Positions 52,401-61,362 of a DNA stretch of 64,000 nt are shown here, piece after piece (position 1 is the first letter of the stretch; each line of letters starts with the position of its first letter). This stretch comes from a bacterium (GTDB lineage: Bacteria > Electryoneota > RPQS01), in the NCBI GenBank assembly GCA_023382385.1, contig JAHDVH010000002.1:510219-574218 (forward strand). Reading direction: 5' to 3'. Made by a program: the position numbers and the translations under genes. The notes beneath the pieces were generated by a model. It saw only the letters and a program-made list of their open reading frames with translations, was not told the DNA's origin and did no database searches.

Positions 52401-53461
52401 GCGAAAAGTAACTCCGGCAGCCAGTCATGGGCCATGCGCACGCTTTTGTCCATGCGCGGATCACGGCCCCAGGCATGCAGTTCGTGAGTGAGTAAGCTGA
52501 GCATATCGGCATGCCGGACGTGTCCGACGTGCGAATGTGCGCCACAGGTAAGCGTGTAGTGTTCTCCGTTGCGGATGGCGGCGGCGGCGAAATCATGGTC
52601 AAAGAGAAACTCTATGCCGGGCGGTGCGGAGGAGCCCTCAGGGTAGAAGATGATGCGGCGATTGTCCGTGCAGTCTATCGCGGGTCGGCGACCGTGCAAC
52701 GAGACGCTTTGCAACTTCCAGTCGAGGGTCGAGGCGACCCATGCCGCGACGAGCAAAGCACCGCAGGTGAGCTTATCGCCTTGCGAGTGAATCCGGACTT
52801 CGCGAAGCTGCTCAGCGGGAGGGCACTCGTCAAAAAGCTCCGCGACCGCGCCGCGAAATCCTGATAGCTCGGCCCACAGCAAATCAGTTACCACGCATTC
52901 CGGCGGAACGCTCTCATACAACTCAAACCACGGCTTCAGCGTGGACGCCGGAGCAAGATGGTCGGTAGCGCAGGTGATGACTCTTTCACAAGTTCTGGCC
53001 AGCGCGCGCAACAGCGGATGAGCGAGCGGCAGGGAATCATGCCAGATGACGGCGGTTGCCAGACTGCCTAAGGAGAGCGAGTGAATAAGCGAGAGCGTGC
53101 GCAGTTCAGATTCACCGTCAATTTCAAGCATGATGGCTTCGGAACAGATTTGACGATTTTCGCCCTCGAGTTTGCGGCAGTGTGCCGTGACCCAAGCGCG
53201 CTGAGCGGCAGGGGCGGATTCGTTGAGTACGACGAGAATCGTGCGAGTGGGATGAACGAGCGCGAGTTCCGGAATCAATTCGCGCGCAGAGTTTTGAGCA
53301 TCGTGCCTGCAAATCAGGACAAGGTTGAACGCAGTTGCGCGCGTCAGCAGCTGATTTTCGGACTCCGCATTGCGCCACAGGGTTTCAAGTTCCTGCTCGA
53401 TTTTGGAGACATCAACTTCCTGCGGCGGAGCCAGCGGAGCTAAACTATGGTCGGGACTCAC
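52397..53461 (-). CDS. opcA: Glucose-6-phosphate dehydrogenase assembly protein OpcA-like
   Basis: The product is 354 residues from GTG (the frame continues upstream inside zwf, so this coupled start is preferred). It resembles OpcA, a non-catalytic partner that activates Zwf in cyanobacteria and actinobacteria: an N-terminal PPQEVDVSKIEQELETLW, a central strand-helix region with SLGSLATAVIWHDSLPLA, and a C-terminal DKLTCGALLVAAWVASTL segment. The position between zwf and pgl supports the call. No metabolite-binding motif is visible. Confidence 0.82.
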   Translation of the reverse strand: MSPDHSLAPLAPPQEVDVSKIEQELETLWRNAESENQLLTRATAFNLVLICRHDAQNSARELIPELALVHPTRTILVVLNESAPAAQRAWVTAHCRKLEGENRQICSEAIMLEIDGESELRTLSLIHSLSLGSLATAVIWHDSLPLAHPLLRALARTCERVITCATDHLAPASTLKPWFELYESVPPECVVTDLLWAELSGFRGAVAELFDECPPAEQLREVRIHSQGDKLTCGALLVAAWVASTLDWKLQSVSLHGRRPAIDCTDNRRIIFYPEGSSAPPGIEFLFDHDFAAAAIRNGEHYTLTCGAHSHVGHVRHADMLSLLTHELHAWGRDPRMDKSVRMAHDWLPELLFA

Positions 53462-54984
53462 AGCTTTCTCCAGCGATGATTTTCGGCCGCGAGCAAGACG
53501 TCGGCCTCTGCGGGTCCCCAAGAACCTGCCACATACTGCGGCAAGGACTCTGAGGTGTCTTTGGCCCATGCGTCCAGCACGGGCTGCACAATGCGCCAGC
53601 CTTCTTCGACGGAATCACGCCTTGCAAACAGCGTTTGGTCACCCACCATCGCGTCCAGCAGGAGCCGCTCGTAGGCATCTGAAAGGCGTTCGCCGAACGA
53701 CGTTCCATAGCGAAAATCCATTTCGACAGGCCGCACGTGCAGCGCATGTCCGGGGAGTTTGGCTTCAAACTTCAAGCTGATGCCTTCGTTGGGCTGAATA
53801 CGAATGGCCAGCACGTTTTGTTCAAGACGGTCGACAGGGGATTGCGAGAACACCATGAGCGGCACTTTGCGAAAGACGATTGCCACTTCGGTGACACGCT
53901 TTGCCAATCGTTTTCCGGTCCGCAGATAGAACGGCACTCCGCTCCAGCGCCAGTTGTCAATATAGAGCTTCAATGCGGCATAGGTATCGGTGCGGGAGGT
54001 GGATTTGACTCCTTTTTCATCGAGATACCCCGGCACGGCTTTTCCGGCGACAGCACCGGCAGCATATTGCGCACGCACGGCGACATTGGCGACATCCTGC
54101 TGAGTGATTGGCCGCACGGCTTCGAGCACTTTGCGCTTCTCGTCGCGGATAGCCTCCGCAGCCAAACTCGCGGGGCGCTCCATGGCAACCATCGAAAGAA
54201 TCTGCAACAAGTGGTTCTGGATCATATCGCGCAGCGCACCGGACTCTTCGTAGTATTCCGCGCGTTCTTCGACTCCCAGCGCTTCCGCGGCGGTGATTTG
54301 AACGTGGTCTACGTAGCGCAGGTTCCAGATAGGTTCAAAGAGCGTATTGGCGAGTCGCAGCACCAGAATATTCTGAACCGTTTCTTTGCCGAGATAGTGG
54401 TCGATGCGGTAGATTTGCTCTTCACGAAAAACTTGGGCGGCGGCATGATTCAAGTCCCGCGCGCTTGCCAAATCGCGGCCAAAGGGTTTCTCGATGATGA
54501 TTCGGCTCCACGCACCGTGTTCCGGATTGGAAATGCCGACCGCACCCAGCTTGGCAATCGTCGGCTGATAACCCGTGGGGGGGATAGAGAGGTAGATGAG
54601 ATGATTGTGCGGTCCGCCCGCTCCGGCCATTTCCCCTAAGCGCCAGCGCAGCTTGTCGAATCGTCCGCCTTCGCCGGCGTCAGAAACCACAAAGATACGC
54701 TCGGCGAATCTTCGCGCGAACTCTTCATCGGGAATGGAGTGAGGCGCAAGCGTGCGCGCATTGTCAATCACCGTCTGGCGGAAAGTGGACTCATCAAGAT
54801 CGCCGCGCGAAACACACAGAAACTGCGTTTGCTCGGAAATCCGGCCTTCGCGCACGAGATGAGCCAGAGAGGGAAAGAGTTTTCGCTGCGCGAGATCGCC
54901 TGTCGCGCCGAAAATGATAAGGACGCACGGGTCAGCGGGCCGTTCGCTGAGCATCCCGCTGCGGAAAGGATTGGGATCGCTCAT
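53458..54984 (-). CDS. zwf: Glucose-6-phosphate 1-dehydrogenase
   Basis: The product is 508 residues and oxidises glucose 6-phosphate with NADP, feeding NADPH and pentoses. The nucleotide-binding FGATGDLAQRKL lies at 25-36, IEKPFG at 164-169 and the catalytic RIDHYLGKE at 193-201. The C-terminal domain carries the family sequence DAYERLLLDAMVGDQTLFAR. Length is normal. Its start overlaps the gnd stop by 4 bp and its stop overlaps the opcA GTG. Confidence 0.95.
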   Translation of the reverse strand: MSDPNPFRSGMLSERPADPCVLIIFGATGDLAQRKLFPSLAHLVREGRISEQTQFLCVSRGDLDESTFRQTVIDNARTLAPHSIPDEEFARRFAERIFVVSDAGEGGRFDKLRWRLGEMAGAGGPHNHLIYLSIPPTGYQPTIAKLGAVGISNPEHGAWSRIIIEKPFGRDLASARDLNHAAAQVFREEQIYRIDHYLGKETVQNILVLRLANTLFEPIWNLRYVDHVQITAAEALGVEERAEYYEESGALRDMIQNHLLQILSMVAMERPASLAAEAIRDEKRKVLEAVRPITQQDVANVAVRAQYAAGAVAGKAVPGYLDEKGVKSTSRTDTYAALKLYIDNWRWSGVPFYLRTGKRLAKRVTEVAIVFRKVPLMVFSQSPVDRLEQNVLAIRIQPNEGISLKFEAKLPGHALHVRPVEMDFRYGTSFGERLSDAYERLLLDAMVGDQTLFARRDSVEEGWRIVQPVLDAWAKDTSESLPQYVAGSWGPAEADVLLAAENHRWRKL

Positions 54985-55880
54985 TGATCTGTCTTAATCG
55001 CGTGACCGCCAAACTGATTACGCAGCGCGGCAAGCAGGCGCAACCCGAAGCCCTGCTCATCACGTGAGGCGAATCTGGCAAACAGCGCGGCGGCAATTGT
55101 GGGTGCTGGCACCGCGTAGTCCACACATTCGTGTACCGTCCAGCGTCCCTCACCGGAATCGGCGACCCACGGCTTGACTTTGTCGAGCTTGGGATCATCC
55201 TGCAAGGCGCGCGTGGCAAGTTCCAGCAGCCAAGAACGCACCACACTGCCATTCTCCCAGAGCGCGGAAATCGCGGGCAGGTTCAAGTCGAAGGGTCCGC
55301 GATGCATGAGCTCGAAGCCTTCGGCGTAAGCCTGCATCATAGCGTATTCCACACCGTTGTGCACCATCTTCACGAAGTGTCCTGAGCCGGTCGGACCGCA
55401 ATGCAGGTAACCGTTTTCCGGTGCAAGAGTTTTTAGTGCGGGTTCAAGCAGCTTAAAGGCATCTTCACTTCCACCGACCATCAGACAGTAGCCGACCTGC
55501 AATCCCCACACACCGCCGGAGGTTCCTGCGTCTACGAAATGTATTCCGCTGGAGGCGAGATCGGCACCGCGCCGCATGGAGTCTCGGAAATTGGAATTAC
55601 CGCCATCCACGATGACATCGCCGCGACTCAGCAACGGCTTCAACATTGCAATCGTGTCGTCGACCGGAGGTCCCGCCGGAATCATCAACCAGACTACTTT
55701 CCTGCCGTCAAGCTTGGCCACAACATCGGCAACACTTGCGGCACCAATAGCTCCTTTGGCAACAGCAACCGCCACTGGTTCTGGTGACCGATTTGTGACC
55801 ACACACTGATGACCGCCGCGTAACAGCCGCTCGACCATATTCGCGCCCATTTTGCCCAGTCCGACAAACCCGAGTTTCAT
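54981..55880 (-). CDS. gnd: 6-phosphogluconate dehydrogenase, short type
   Basis: The product is 299 residues and decarboxylates 6-phosphogluconate to ribulose 5-phosphate. The Rossmann start MKLGFVGLGKMGANMVERLL, DGGNSNFRDSMRR, the substrate motif DAGTSGGVWGLQVGYCLMVGG and HFVKMVHNGVEYAMM are clear. It is of the short YqeC/GndA-like class (about 300 residues), which often prefers NAD. The chosen ATG opens the Rossmann fold; it has only a weak AGGAT site. First gene of the operon; a TATAAT-like -10 lies near 55894-55899, with no clear -35. Confidence 0.92.
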   Translation of the reverse strand: MKLGFVGLGKMGANMVERLLRGGHQCVVTNRSPEPVAVAVAKGAIGAASVADVVAKLDGRKVVWLMIPAGPPVDDTIAMLKPLLSRGDVIVDGGNSNFRDSMRRGADLASSGIHFVDAGTSGGVWGLQVGYCLMVGGSEDAFKLLEPALKTLAPENGYLHCGPTGSGHFVKMVHNGVEYAMMQAYAEGFELMHRGPFDLNLPAISALWENGSVVRSWLLELATRALQDDPKLDKVKPWVADSGEGRWTVHECVDYAVPAPTIAAALFARFASRDEQGFGLRLLAALRNQFGGHAIKTDQ

Positions 55881-55997
55881 ATTAATCCTATAAATTATAA
55901 ACGTTTGTGCGTCGATACACCGCAAATCACGTAAGACCTTCAGACAAGACAATTAACCAATTTTCTATTGGGATTGCAATTTAACTCAGCACTGTCC

Positions 55998-56026
55998 TTG
56001 AGATTCTGCGCTGTAACATGTATTAT
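55998..56026 (+). promoter_or_regulatory. Promoter of the glycosyltransferase operon
   Basis: This is TTGAGA, 17 bases, TATTAT. Transcription would start near 56033, which leaves too little leader for the GTG at 56037 and supports the start at 56073. Confidence 0.7.
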
Positions 56027-56072
56027 GAACTAATATGTGGCAAAAGCGATTCAGACAGCTTGGGGAGAGGTC

Positions 56073-57563
56073 GTGCTGAGGGCTGACGCACAGCGTTCGC
56101 GCTGGATTTGGCTAATCGCATTGTTGGGATTCGCGCTTAGAATCTACGGTCTGGGTGACGAAAGCTTTTGGCTTGACGAAGTGACCACGGCTAACCGCGT
56201 GTATGAGCCGCTCGGGCAACTTTTGTTCGGGTGGGACTCGGAGACGCAGGGGCCGCTTTACTACGTATTCATCAAAGGCTGGGGGTTATTGTTCGGCAAC
56301 GGGGAGTGGACGCTGCGAATATGGTCGGTGATTTTCGGAACATTGACCATCCCTGCGGTCTACTATCTTGGGCGACACTTGTTCAGCGGCACAGGGGCAA
56401 TGCTGGCGGCGTTGTTCACGGCGGTGCATCCGTTTGCCATCCACTATTCACAGGAAGCTCGGCCTTACGCACTCTTCTTGTTGCTGGCGACGGTTTCCTT
56501 CTATTTGGTGATGAAACTGCTTCGGCAGTTTCGCTGGCCTATCGCGTGGTCATACCTGCTGATCACAAGTGCCGCATTTTACACCCATGCGTTCGGTGCC
56601 TTTCTGATTCTCAGCCACGTCCTCATGTTTCTGTGGTTCAGGCGGGCAGATCGATTCCGGGGTGCGGCACGTTATCCCCGCCCGTTTGTCTACACGTTGC
56701 TGCTGCTTTCGCTGTTCTGTCTGCCCGAGCTTGCGCAGAATGTACTGGCCGCCGTTTCGAAACTGAATGGCACCAGTCCGGCAGGCTGGATTCCGAAGCC
56801 CACTGTATGGGATTTGTTCAAGCTGCCCGCGGAGTATTTCATGGATGCCCGCGTCGGTTATGTTATCCTGCCCATAGTGTTTCTACTGGCCGCATTTAGG
56901 GCACTAAGCGAGCCGCAGTTACGATTTGGTATTCAATGGCTCGTGCTCATGGCCATCAGTTTCTGGGTGCTGCCGTGGTTGATCTCGGTCACGGTTACTC
57001 CGCTTTTTGTCCTCCGCTATGCGTCGCCGGGATTGCTGATTATTCTGTGTCTGATGGCTACGGCTTCCGCGAGTCTGCAAGCGCTGCCGCGCAGGATGTT
57101 TGTGGTTGCTCTACTGATTTTGACGATGTCGCCGCTGTTGAATTATTATACGAAGGTGGACAAAGATCCATGGCGGCAGACGGCGGAGCACCTGAGTGCC
57201 CGCGTAAAACCCGGCGACGTTGTGCTAACCTATCCCGGATTTACGACCGCCGCCTGTCTGTTCTACTTGCCCGAGTCGGTCAAAAGTCAAGTTCTTCAAG
57301 TGGACGATTTGCCGACGTTTGCCAAAGCTCTGTCCGGCGCGGAACGCATCTGGCGGGTGGAGTCTTATGACGTAAAGAGACCTCACGACATTTCACAATT
57401 GGAATACCTGAAACGCTGGAGCACCGAAATCCGGCGGGTCGGGATGAACGACATACTGCCAATGAACCCGCATCGATTCTGGAGCGCACCCATTAAGATC
57501 ACACTAAGTGCGCACAACAGACCTGTTTTCGGGCCTCCTCTTCCACTCACTCCCAATTCATGA
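56073..57563 (+). CDS. GT39-like membrane glycosyltransferase
   Basis: The product is 496 residues with about ten membrane helices. The first periplasmic loop carries the acidic ESFWLDEVTTANRVYE motif, typical of GT-C enzymes related to ArnT and protein mannosyltransferases, which use polyprenyl-phosphate sugar donors. HPFAIHYSQEARPYALFLLL is the second family motif. I chose GTG 56073 because GGGGAG lies upstream and because the promoter is so near. It could glycosylate lipids, O-antigen or exported proteins. First of three overlapping genes. Confidence 0.85.
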   Translation: MLRADAQRSRWIWLIALLGFALRIYGLGDESFWLDEVTTANRVYEPLGQLLFGWDSETQGPLYYVFIKGWGLLFGNGEWTLRIWSVIFGTLTIPAVYYLGRHLFSGTGAMLAALFTAVHPFAIHYSQEARPYALFLLLATVSFYLVMKLLRQFRWPIAWSYLLITSAAFYTHAFGAFLILSHVLMFLWFRRADRFRGAARYPRPFVYTLLLLSLFCLPELAQNVLAAVSKLNGTSPAGWIPKPTVWDLFKLPAEYFMDARVGYVILPIVFLLAAFRALSEPQLRFGIQWLVLMAISFWVLPWLISVTVTPLFVLRYASPGLLIILCLMATASASLQALPRRMFVVALLILTMSPLLNYYTKVDKDPWRQTAEHLSARVKPGDVVLTYPGFTTAACLFYLPESVKSQVLQVDDLPTFAKALSGAERIWRVESYDVKRPHDISQLEYLKRWSTEIRRVGMNDILPMNPHRFWSAPIKITLSAHNRPVFGPPLPLTPNS

Positions 57564-59329
57564 TCTTCTCGATCGGCCTGTATGCTGCGATCGTGCTGCT
57601 CACGCTCGCCGCGTTGATACTATTGGGTTACAAACCGCGCGCGGAGATAAATGCGGTGTTTGACAAGTACCTGCGGACACCGGCGTTGCGCCGCACCGTC
57701 ACGGCTTGGTTTTTCGTCATGGCGTTGGTCTTTCTGTTTGTGCAGGGGCTGCGAATCCCGTTCGTCAAGTATGTGATGACCAAAGTTGCAGAGACTGCGA
57801 CGCTTAACGCAACAGGCTGGGAGCCGGTCCACGCAATCGGCATGTTGCTGCTGCTGACGTGCGAACTATTGATTCTCTCGCATTGGATGATCTACATTTA
57901 CTACTGCTGGCGGGCGACGCATCACTATAAGCTGCCGCGGACTTTGCCTCTGGGCGAGACTCCTCCGGAAGTCTTAGTGCTGGTGGTATGCTGTGACGAA
58001 GACCCGGAGATTCTTGAACGCAGCGTTTCCACGGTTACGAAGCTTGACTATCCGAACTACCGCGCCGTTTTGGTGGAAAACTCGCGCTCGCCGGAGAAGA
58101 AGGTCATTTGCACGGAAGTGGCGGAACGTTACGGAATGCAGGTGCATCACGTGCCGAATCGTGGCCACAAGGCAGGGGCAATGAATGACGCGTTGCCCGC
58201 ACTAAAGGGGGATGCGAAGTATTTGTGCGTCATTGACGTGGACCACGCGGTTGTTCCCGAGATGTTGCGTGAGTTGGTTCCGCTATTGGAAGCGGACGCC
58301 AAGCTTGCATTCGTGCAGACTCCGCAGCTATATGCGAACGCCGAGCGAACATGGACAACGCGGGCGGCGGCAATGCAGGAAATGCTGTTGTATGACTCCG
58401 TGATGGAAGCCAAGGGCGCAAGTGAGAAGGCGCTCTGCTGCGGCTCCAACTATGTGATGCGTCTGCAGGCGCTCGAGAGTGTCGGAGGATGGGACGAGCG
58501 CTCGGTATCCGAGGACCTGCTGACTTCATTCTGGCTGCACGCGAAGGGCTGGACATCGCTCTATTTCCGAAAGACATTTGCGGTCGGGATGGGTCCCGTA
58601 ACGGTTTACGGCTACTGGAAGCAGCAGCGACGTTGGGCAATGGGCAACACTTCAGTAGCAAAAATCGTCTGGCGCGCGATGTGGGGACGCGATCGTGTAC
58701 CTTTCAGGCTGGGCATAGATTATCTGTGGTCGTCCGGTTACTACATCATCACGCTCGCGCTTGCGTATCTTGCCACCGTGCCGATGCTGCTGTTGTTGTT
58801 TGTCCGGTTTGGCGCGGGGGGTGCGGATTGGTATTTACAGCAAACCATGCGGCCGATTGATTACGTCTACGTCTCGGTCTATCCGCTGTATGTCGCCGTC
58901 GCGCTGTTTCCCTATGTGCACATGCGGTTACGCGGCTACTCGCTGCGCAATCTGGTGCTGTTGCAGGGCCTGCTTGCCAACACGATTCCGGTGTATGTCG
59001 TTTCAGTGATTAAGGGCCTATGGAAGGATTTGCGCATTTTTGAAATTGCTCCGAAGAAGGCGATGAACATTCATCGGGCCTTCTGGAAGACGCCGCAATC
59101 TTACATCTTCGCGGCACTGATTGCCGCAGGCGGCTTGCTGTTTCACATGGCCCGAACTGAGTCCGTTGCTCTTTTTGTGTACATTTTGCTGTTCTGGACA
59201 TTTATGTACACGCTTTCGTTTGCGCACTTTTTCATATTCACAATTGAGAGCCGCCGCGTCGTGCAACAGGAGTTGCGCGAAGCCGATGAGCAGTTGAAAC
59301 ATGTCCAAGCGCAGCGCGCGAAGAGCTGA
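57560..59329 (+). CDS. Cellulose-synthase-like GT2 glycosyltransferase
   Basis: The product is 589 residues with membrane helices at both ends and a cytoplasmic GT2 domain from about 135 to 370. The catalytic set is complete: DVDH at 226-229, SED at 317-319 and QQRRW at 355-359 (the D,D,D,QxxRW signature of processive synthases). No PilZ domain is seen. It should polymerise a polysaccharide or lengthen a lipid-linked sugar. Its start overlaps the GT39 stop (ATGA). Confidence 0.88.
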   Translation: MIFSIGLYAAIVLLTLAALILLGYKPRAEINAVFDKYLRTPALRRTVTAWFFVMALVFLFVQGLRIPFVKYVMTKVAETATLNATGWEPVHAIGMLLLLTCELLILSHWMIYIYYCWRATHHYKLPRTLPLGETPPEVLVLVVCCDEDPEILERSVSTVTKLDYPNYRAVLVENSRSPEKKVICTEVAERYGMQVHHVPNRGHKAGAMNDALPALKGDAKYLCVIDVDHAVVPEMLRELVPLLEADAKLAFVQTPQLYANAERTWTTRAAAMQEMLLYDSVMEAKGASEKALCCGSNYVMRLQALESVGGWDERSVSEDLLTSFWLHAKGWTSLYFRKTFAVGMGPVTVYGYWKQQRRWAMGNTSVAKIVWRAMWGRDRVPFRLGIDYLWSSGYYIITLALAYLATVPMLLLLFVRFGAGGADWYLQQTMRPIDYVYVSVYPLYVAVALFPYVHMRLRGYSLRNLVLLQGLLANTIPVYVVSVIKGLWKDLRIFEIAPKKAMNIHRAFWKTPQSYIFAALIAAGGLLFHMARTESVALFVYILLFWTFMYTLSFAHFFIFTIESRRVVQQELREADEQLKHVQAQRAKS

Positions 59330-61286
59330 GTCCCCGCAGCAAAAGCCGGAACCGAAAGAGAGAGTTCCGGGTGGCAACGCAATTGCAGCCGGACTCTGGT
59401 GGCTGGCTGCGGCAACGCTCGCGCTCTCGGTTGCCGGCATGGTCGTTCCCGAACAGAGACTTTGGGCGGTGCATCAGTTCGCATTTCTCGAACTTGTCGT
59501 AGCGATTCCCCTACTGCTCGTGGCGGGACTACTGCTGACACCGACCGGAGTCAGACTTTCCGACAAACTGTTCGCGAGAATTCCGAAGTTCCCTGCCATT
59601 GGTTGGGCGGGCGCCGCTTTTGCCATTTTTATGCTGTTCAGCGTTTATGGCTCTCTGCTGGGTGACGGGCAACTTTCGATTACGCGGCTTGCGCATGTCG
59701 GGGACATGCTTGAATCCGGCAAACCCATTCCACGTGGGAGATTCCTGTCGCAGAAAGAACCGGGCACGATGATCCTGCATGAAGGCGCATTCCGCGTGGC
59801 AATGAAAATCGCGGGACCTGACATGCACGTTGCGCCGGGTATCGGGGGACAACAGGCACGCGTCGAGCGGCAGTTAATCTATCGCGGGTTGGCGCAATGG
59901 TGCTATCGGATTCTCTCTGCGCTGGCAGGCGCGCTGCTCGTGCTGCTGCTGCTCCGATTCATTCGCACGCGGGAAGACGTTGATGCGACTCTGTTTTGGG
60001 TAGTAATGCTCAGCAGCGGTGCGTGGCTGACATTCTTCGGCTATGTGGAGAATTACGCGTGGGTGACGCTCTGCATACTGTCATTCCTGATTGCAGGACT
60101 CAAGGCTGCTGAACCACCGCGCAAACTCCCGATTTTGCCGATTGCCTTGTTTGCTCTGGCCTGTGCGATGCACTTCATGGCCATCACTTTGCTTCCTGCC
60201 TTGATATTCCTGCTTTGGACATTGCATTTCGAGCCGCGTGATCGGGAGCGGAGCGACTCGGCTGCTCCATTGCGGCGCGGGAAACTGCTGATTGCGGTGT
60301 TTGTCGCGCTCGGTTCAGCCGGCTACGTATTTGTGAAGGGGTGGAAAGGCTGGGTGTCAGTGATTCCGCTGCTGCCACAGTGGGTAAAGGATGGTTATGC
60401 GCTGCTCTCGTGGAAGCACGGTGCGGACTTGCTTAATCTACTGTTGTGGGCCGGCTCTGCGGCGTTGCTTGTGCTATTGCTGACCAAACGTATTGGCCAG
60501 GAAGTTCGCGCAAGAAATCAAGAGATGTTTTTACTCATCGCGGCGGGAGCCAGCGCGTTTTTTGCAGGCGTGTTCAGCCCGAACCTCGGTATGGCGCGAG
60601 ACTGGGACATTGTGACGACCGCATTGTGGCCGCTGTTGTTCTGGGGGGCGTTTCGTTTGTCGCGACTTGATTTTTCGGAAGCACAACGCGCGAATATGCG
60701 GGCACGGTGTCTTGCACTGACGATTCTGATTTTAGTTCCCGCCGTATTGGTACAGACAAGCGAAGCAAGCACTATCGAACGCTTCAAGACACTTCTGAAA
60801 TTGGACCGCTCGCGTTCCGCATACGGCTGGGAGAATCTGGCGTTGTATTACCAGCGCACAGGGGAGTTGCAGAAGCGGATTGAGGCGTGGCGAGAAGCTG
60901 TGGCCGTTGAGCGAAATCCACGCTATCTGTTCAATCTGGCCGAAGCGCTTCGGCTGAACGAACAGATAAGCGAAGCGGACACTCTTGCGATCACAGCAGC
61001 CAGCCTGAAGACGGACTTTGTTCCCAATCTGTTTTTTTACGCGGCGGCGCAAGCAAAGGCGGGCCGCTACGACCGCGCAAAGGTTTTGGTGGACACCGCG
61101 CTGGCGTTGAAGCCGGACGTGCAGTACGGCAAAGGAATGCAGACTTGGGTGAATCGACTCGTCTTTGCGGACTCGATTGCCGCAAGCGGTGACACGATGC
61201 TGGCACTGGAGTATGTAAGTGAGTTCATGCGGGCGGACACCTCCAATACTTTCTGGTTGGAGTACATACAGCGGTTGAAGAATTAG
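59301..61286 (+). CDS. Multispanning membrane protein with TPR tail
   Basis: The product is 661 residues with a cytoplasmic basic start (MSKRSARRAESPQQKPEPKE), about eleven membrane helices from residue 30 to 490, and a soluble C-terminal part with TPR-like helices (GWENLALYYQRTGELQKRIE, FFYAAAQAKAGRYDRAKVLV). A GYVENYAW motif on a loop and PNLGMARDWDIV recall GT-C-like proteins that act on polysaccharides. It overlaps the GT2 gene by 29 bp, so the three genes are one unit. A polymerase or flippase role is plausible, not proved. Confidence 0.75.
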   Translation: MSKRSARRAESPQQKPEPKERVPGGNAIAAGLWWLAAATLALSVAGMVVPEQRLWAVHQFAFLELVVAIPLLLVAGLLLTPTGVRLSDKLFARIPKFPAIGWAGAAFAIFMLFSVYGSLLGDGQLSITRLAHVGDMLESGKPIPRGRFLSQKEPGTMILHEGAFRVAMKIAGPDMHVAPGIGGQQARVERQLIYRGLAQWCYRILSALAGALLVLLLLRFIRTREDVDATLFWVVMLSSGAWLTFFGYVENYAWVTLCILSFLIAGLKAAEPPRKLPILPIALFALACAMHFMAITLLPALIFLLWTLHFEPRDRERSDSAAPLRRGKLLIAVFVALGSAGYVFVKGWKGWVSVIPLLPQWVKDGYALLSWKHGADLLNLLLWAGSAALLVLLLTKRIGQEVRARNQEMFLLIAAGASAFFAGVFSPNLGMARDWDIVTTALWPLLFWGAFRLSRLDFSEAQRANMRARCLALTILILVPAVLVQTSEASTIERFKTLLKLDRSRSAYGWENLALYYQRTGELQKRIEAWREAVAVERNPRYLFNLAEALRLNEQISEADTLAITAASLKTDFVPNLFFYAAAQAKAGRYDRAKVLVDTALALKPDVQYGKGMQTWVNRLVFADSIAASGDTMLALEYVSEFMRADTSNTFWLEYIQRLKN

Positions 61287-61310
61287 TCTGAGAATGAAGT
61301 GAGTGAGCAA

Positions 61311-61338
61311 AGCGCCCTTCCCGTCTGGGAAGGGCGCT
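61311..61338. terminator. Bidirectional terminator
   Basis: The perfect 12-bp arms AGCGCCCTTCCC and GGGAAGGGCGCT enclose a GTCT loop, between convergent genes. Confidence 0.85.
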
Positions 61339-61362
61339 CGCTGTTTGAGTGCCGAAGTTTAC

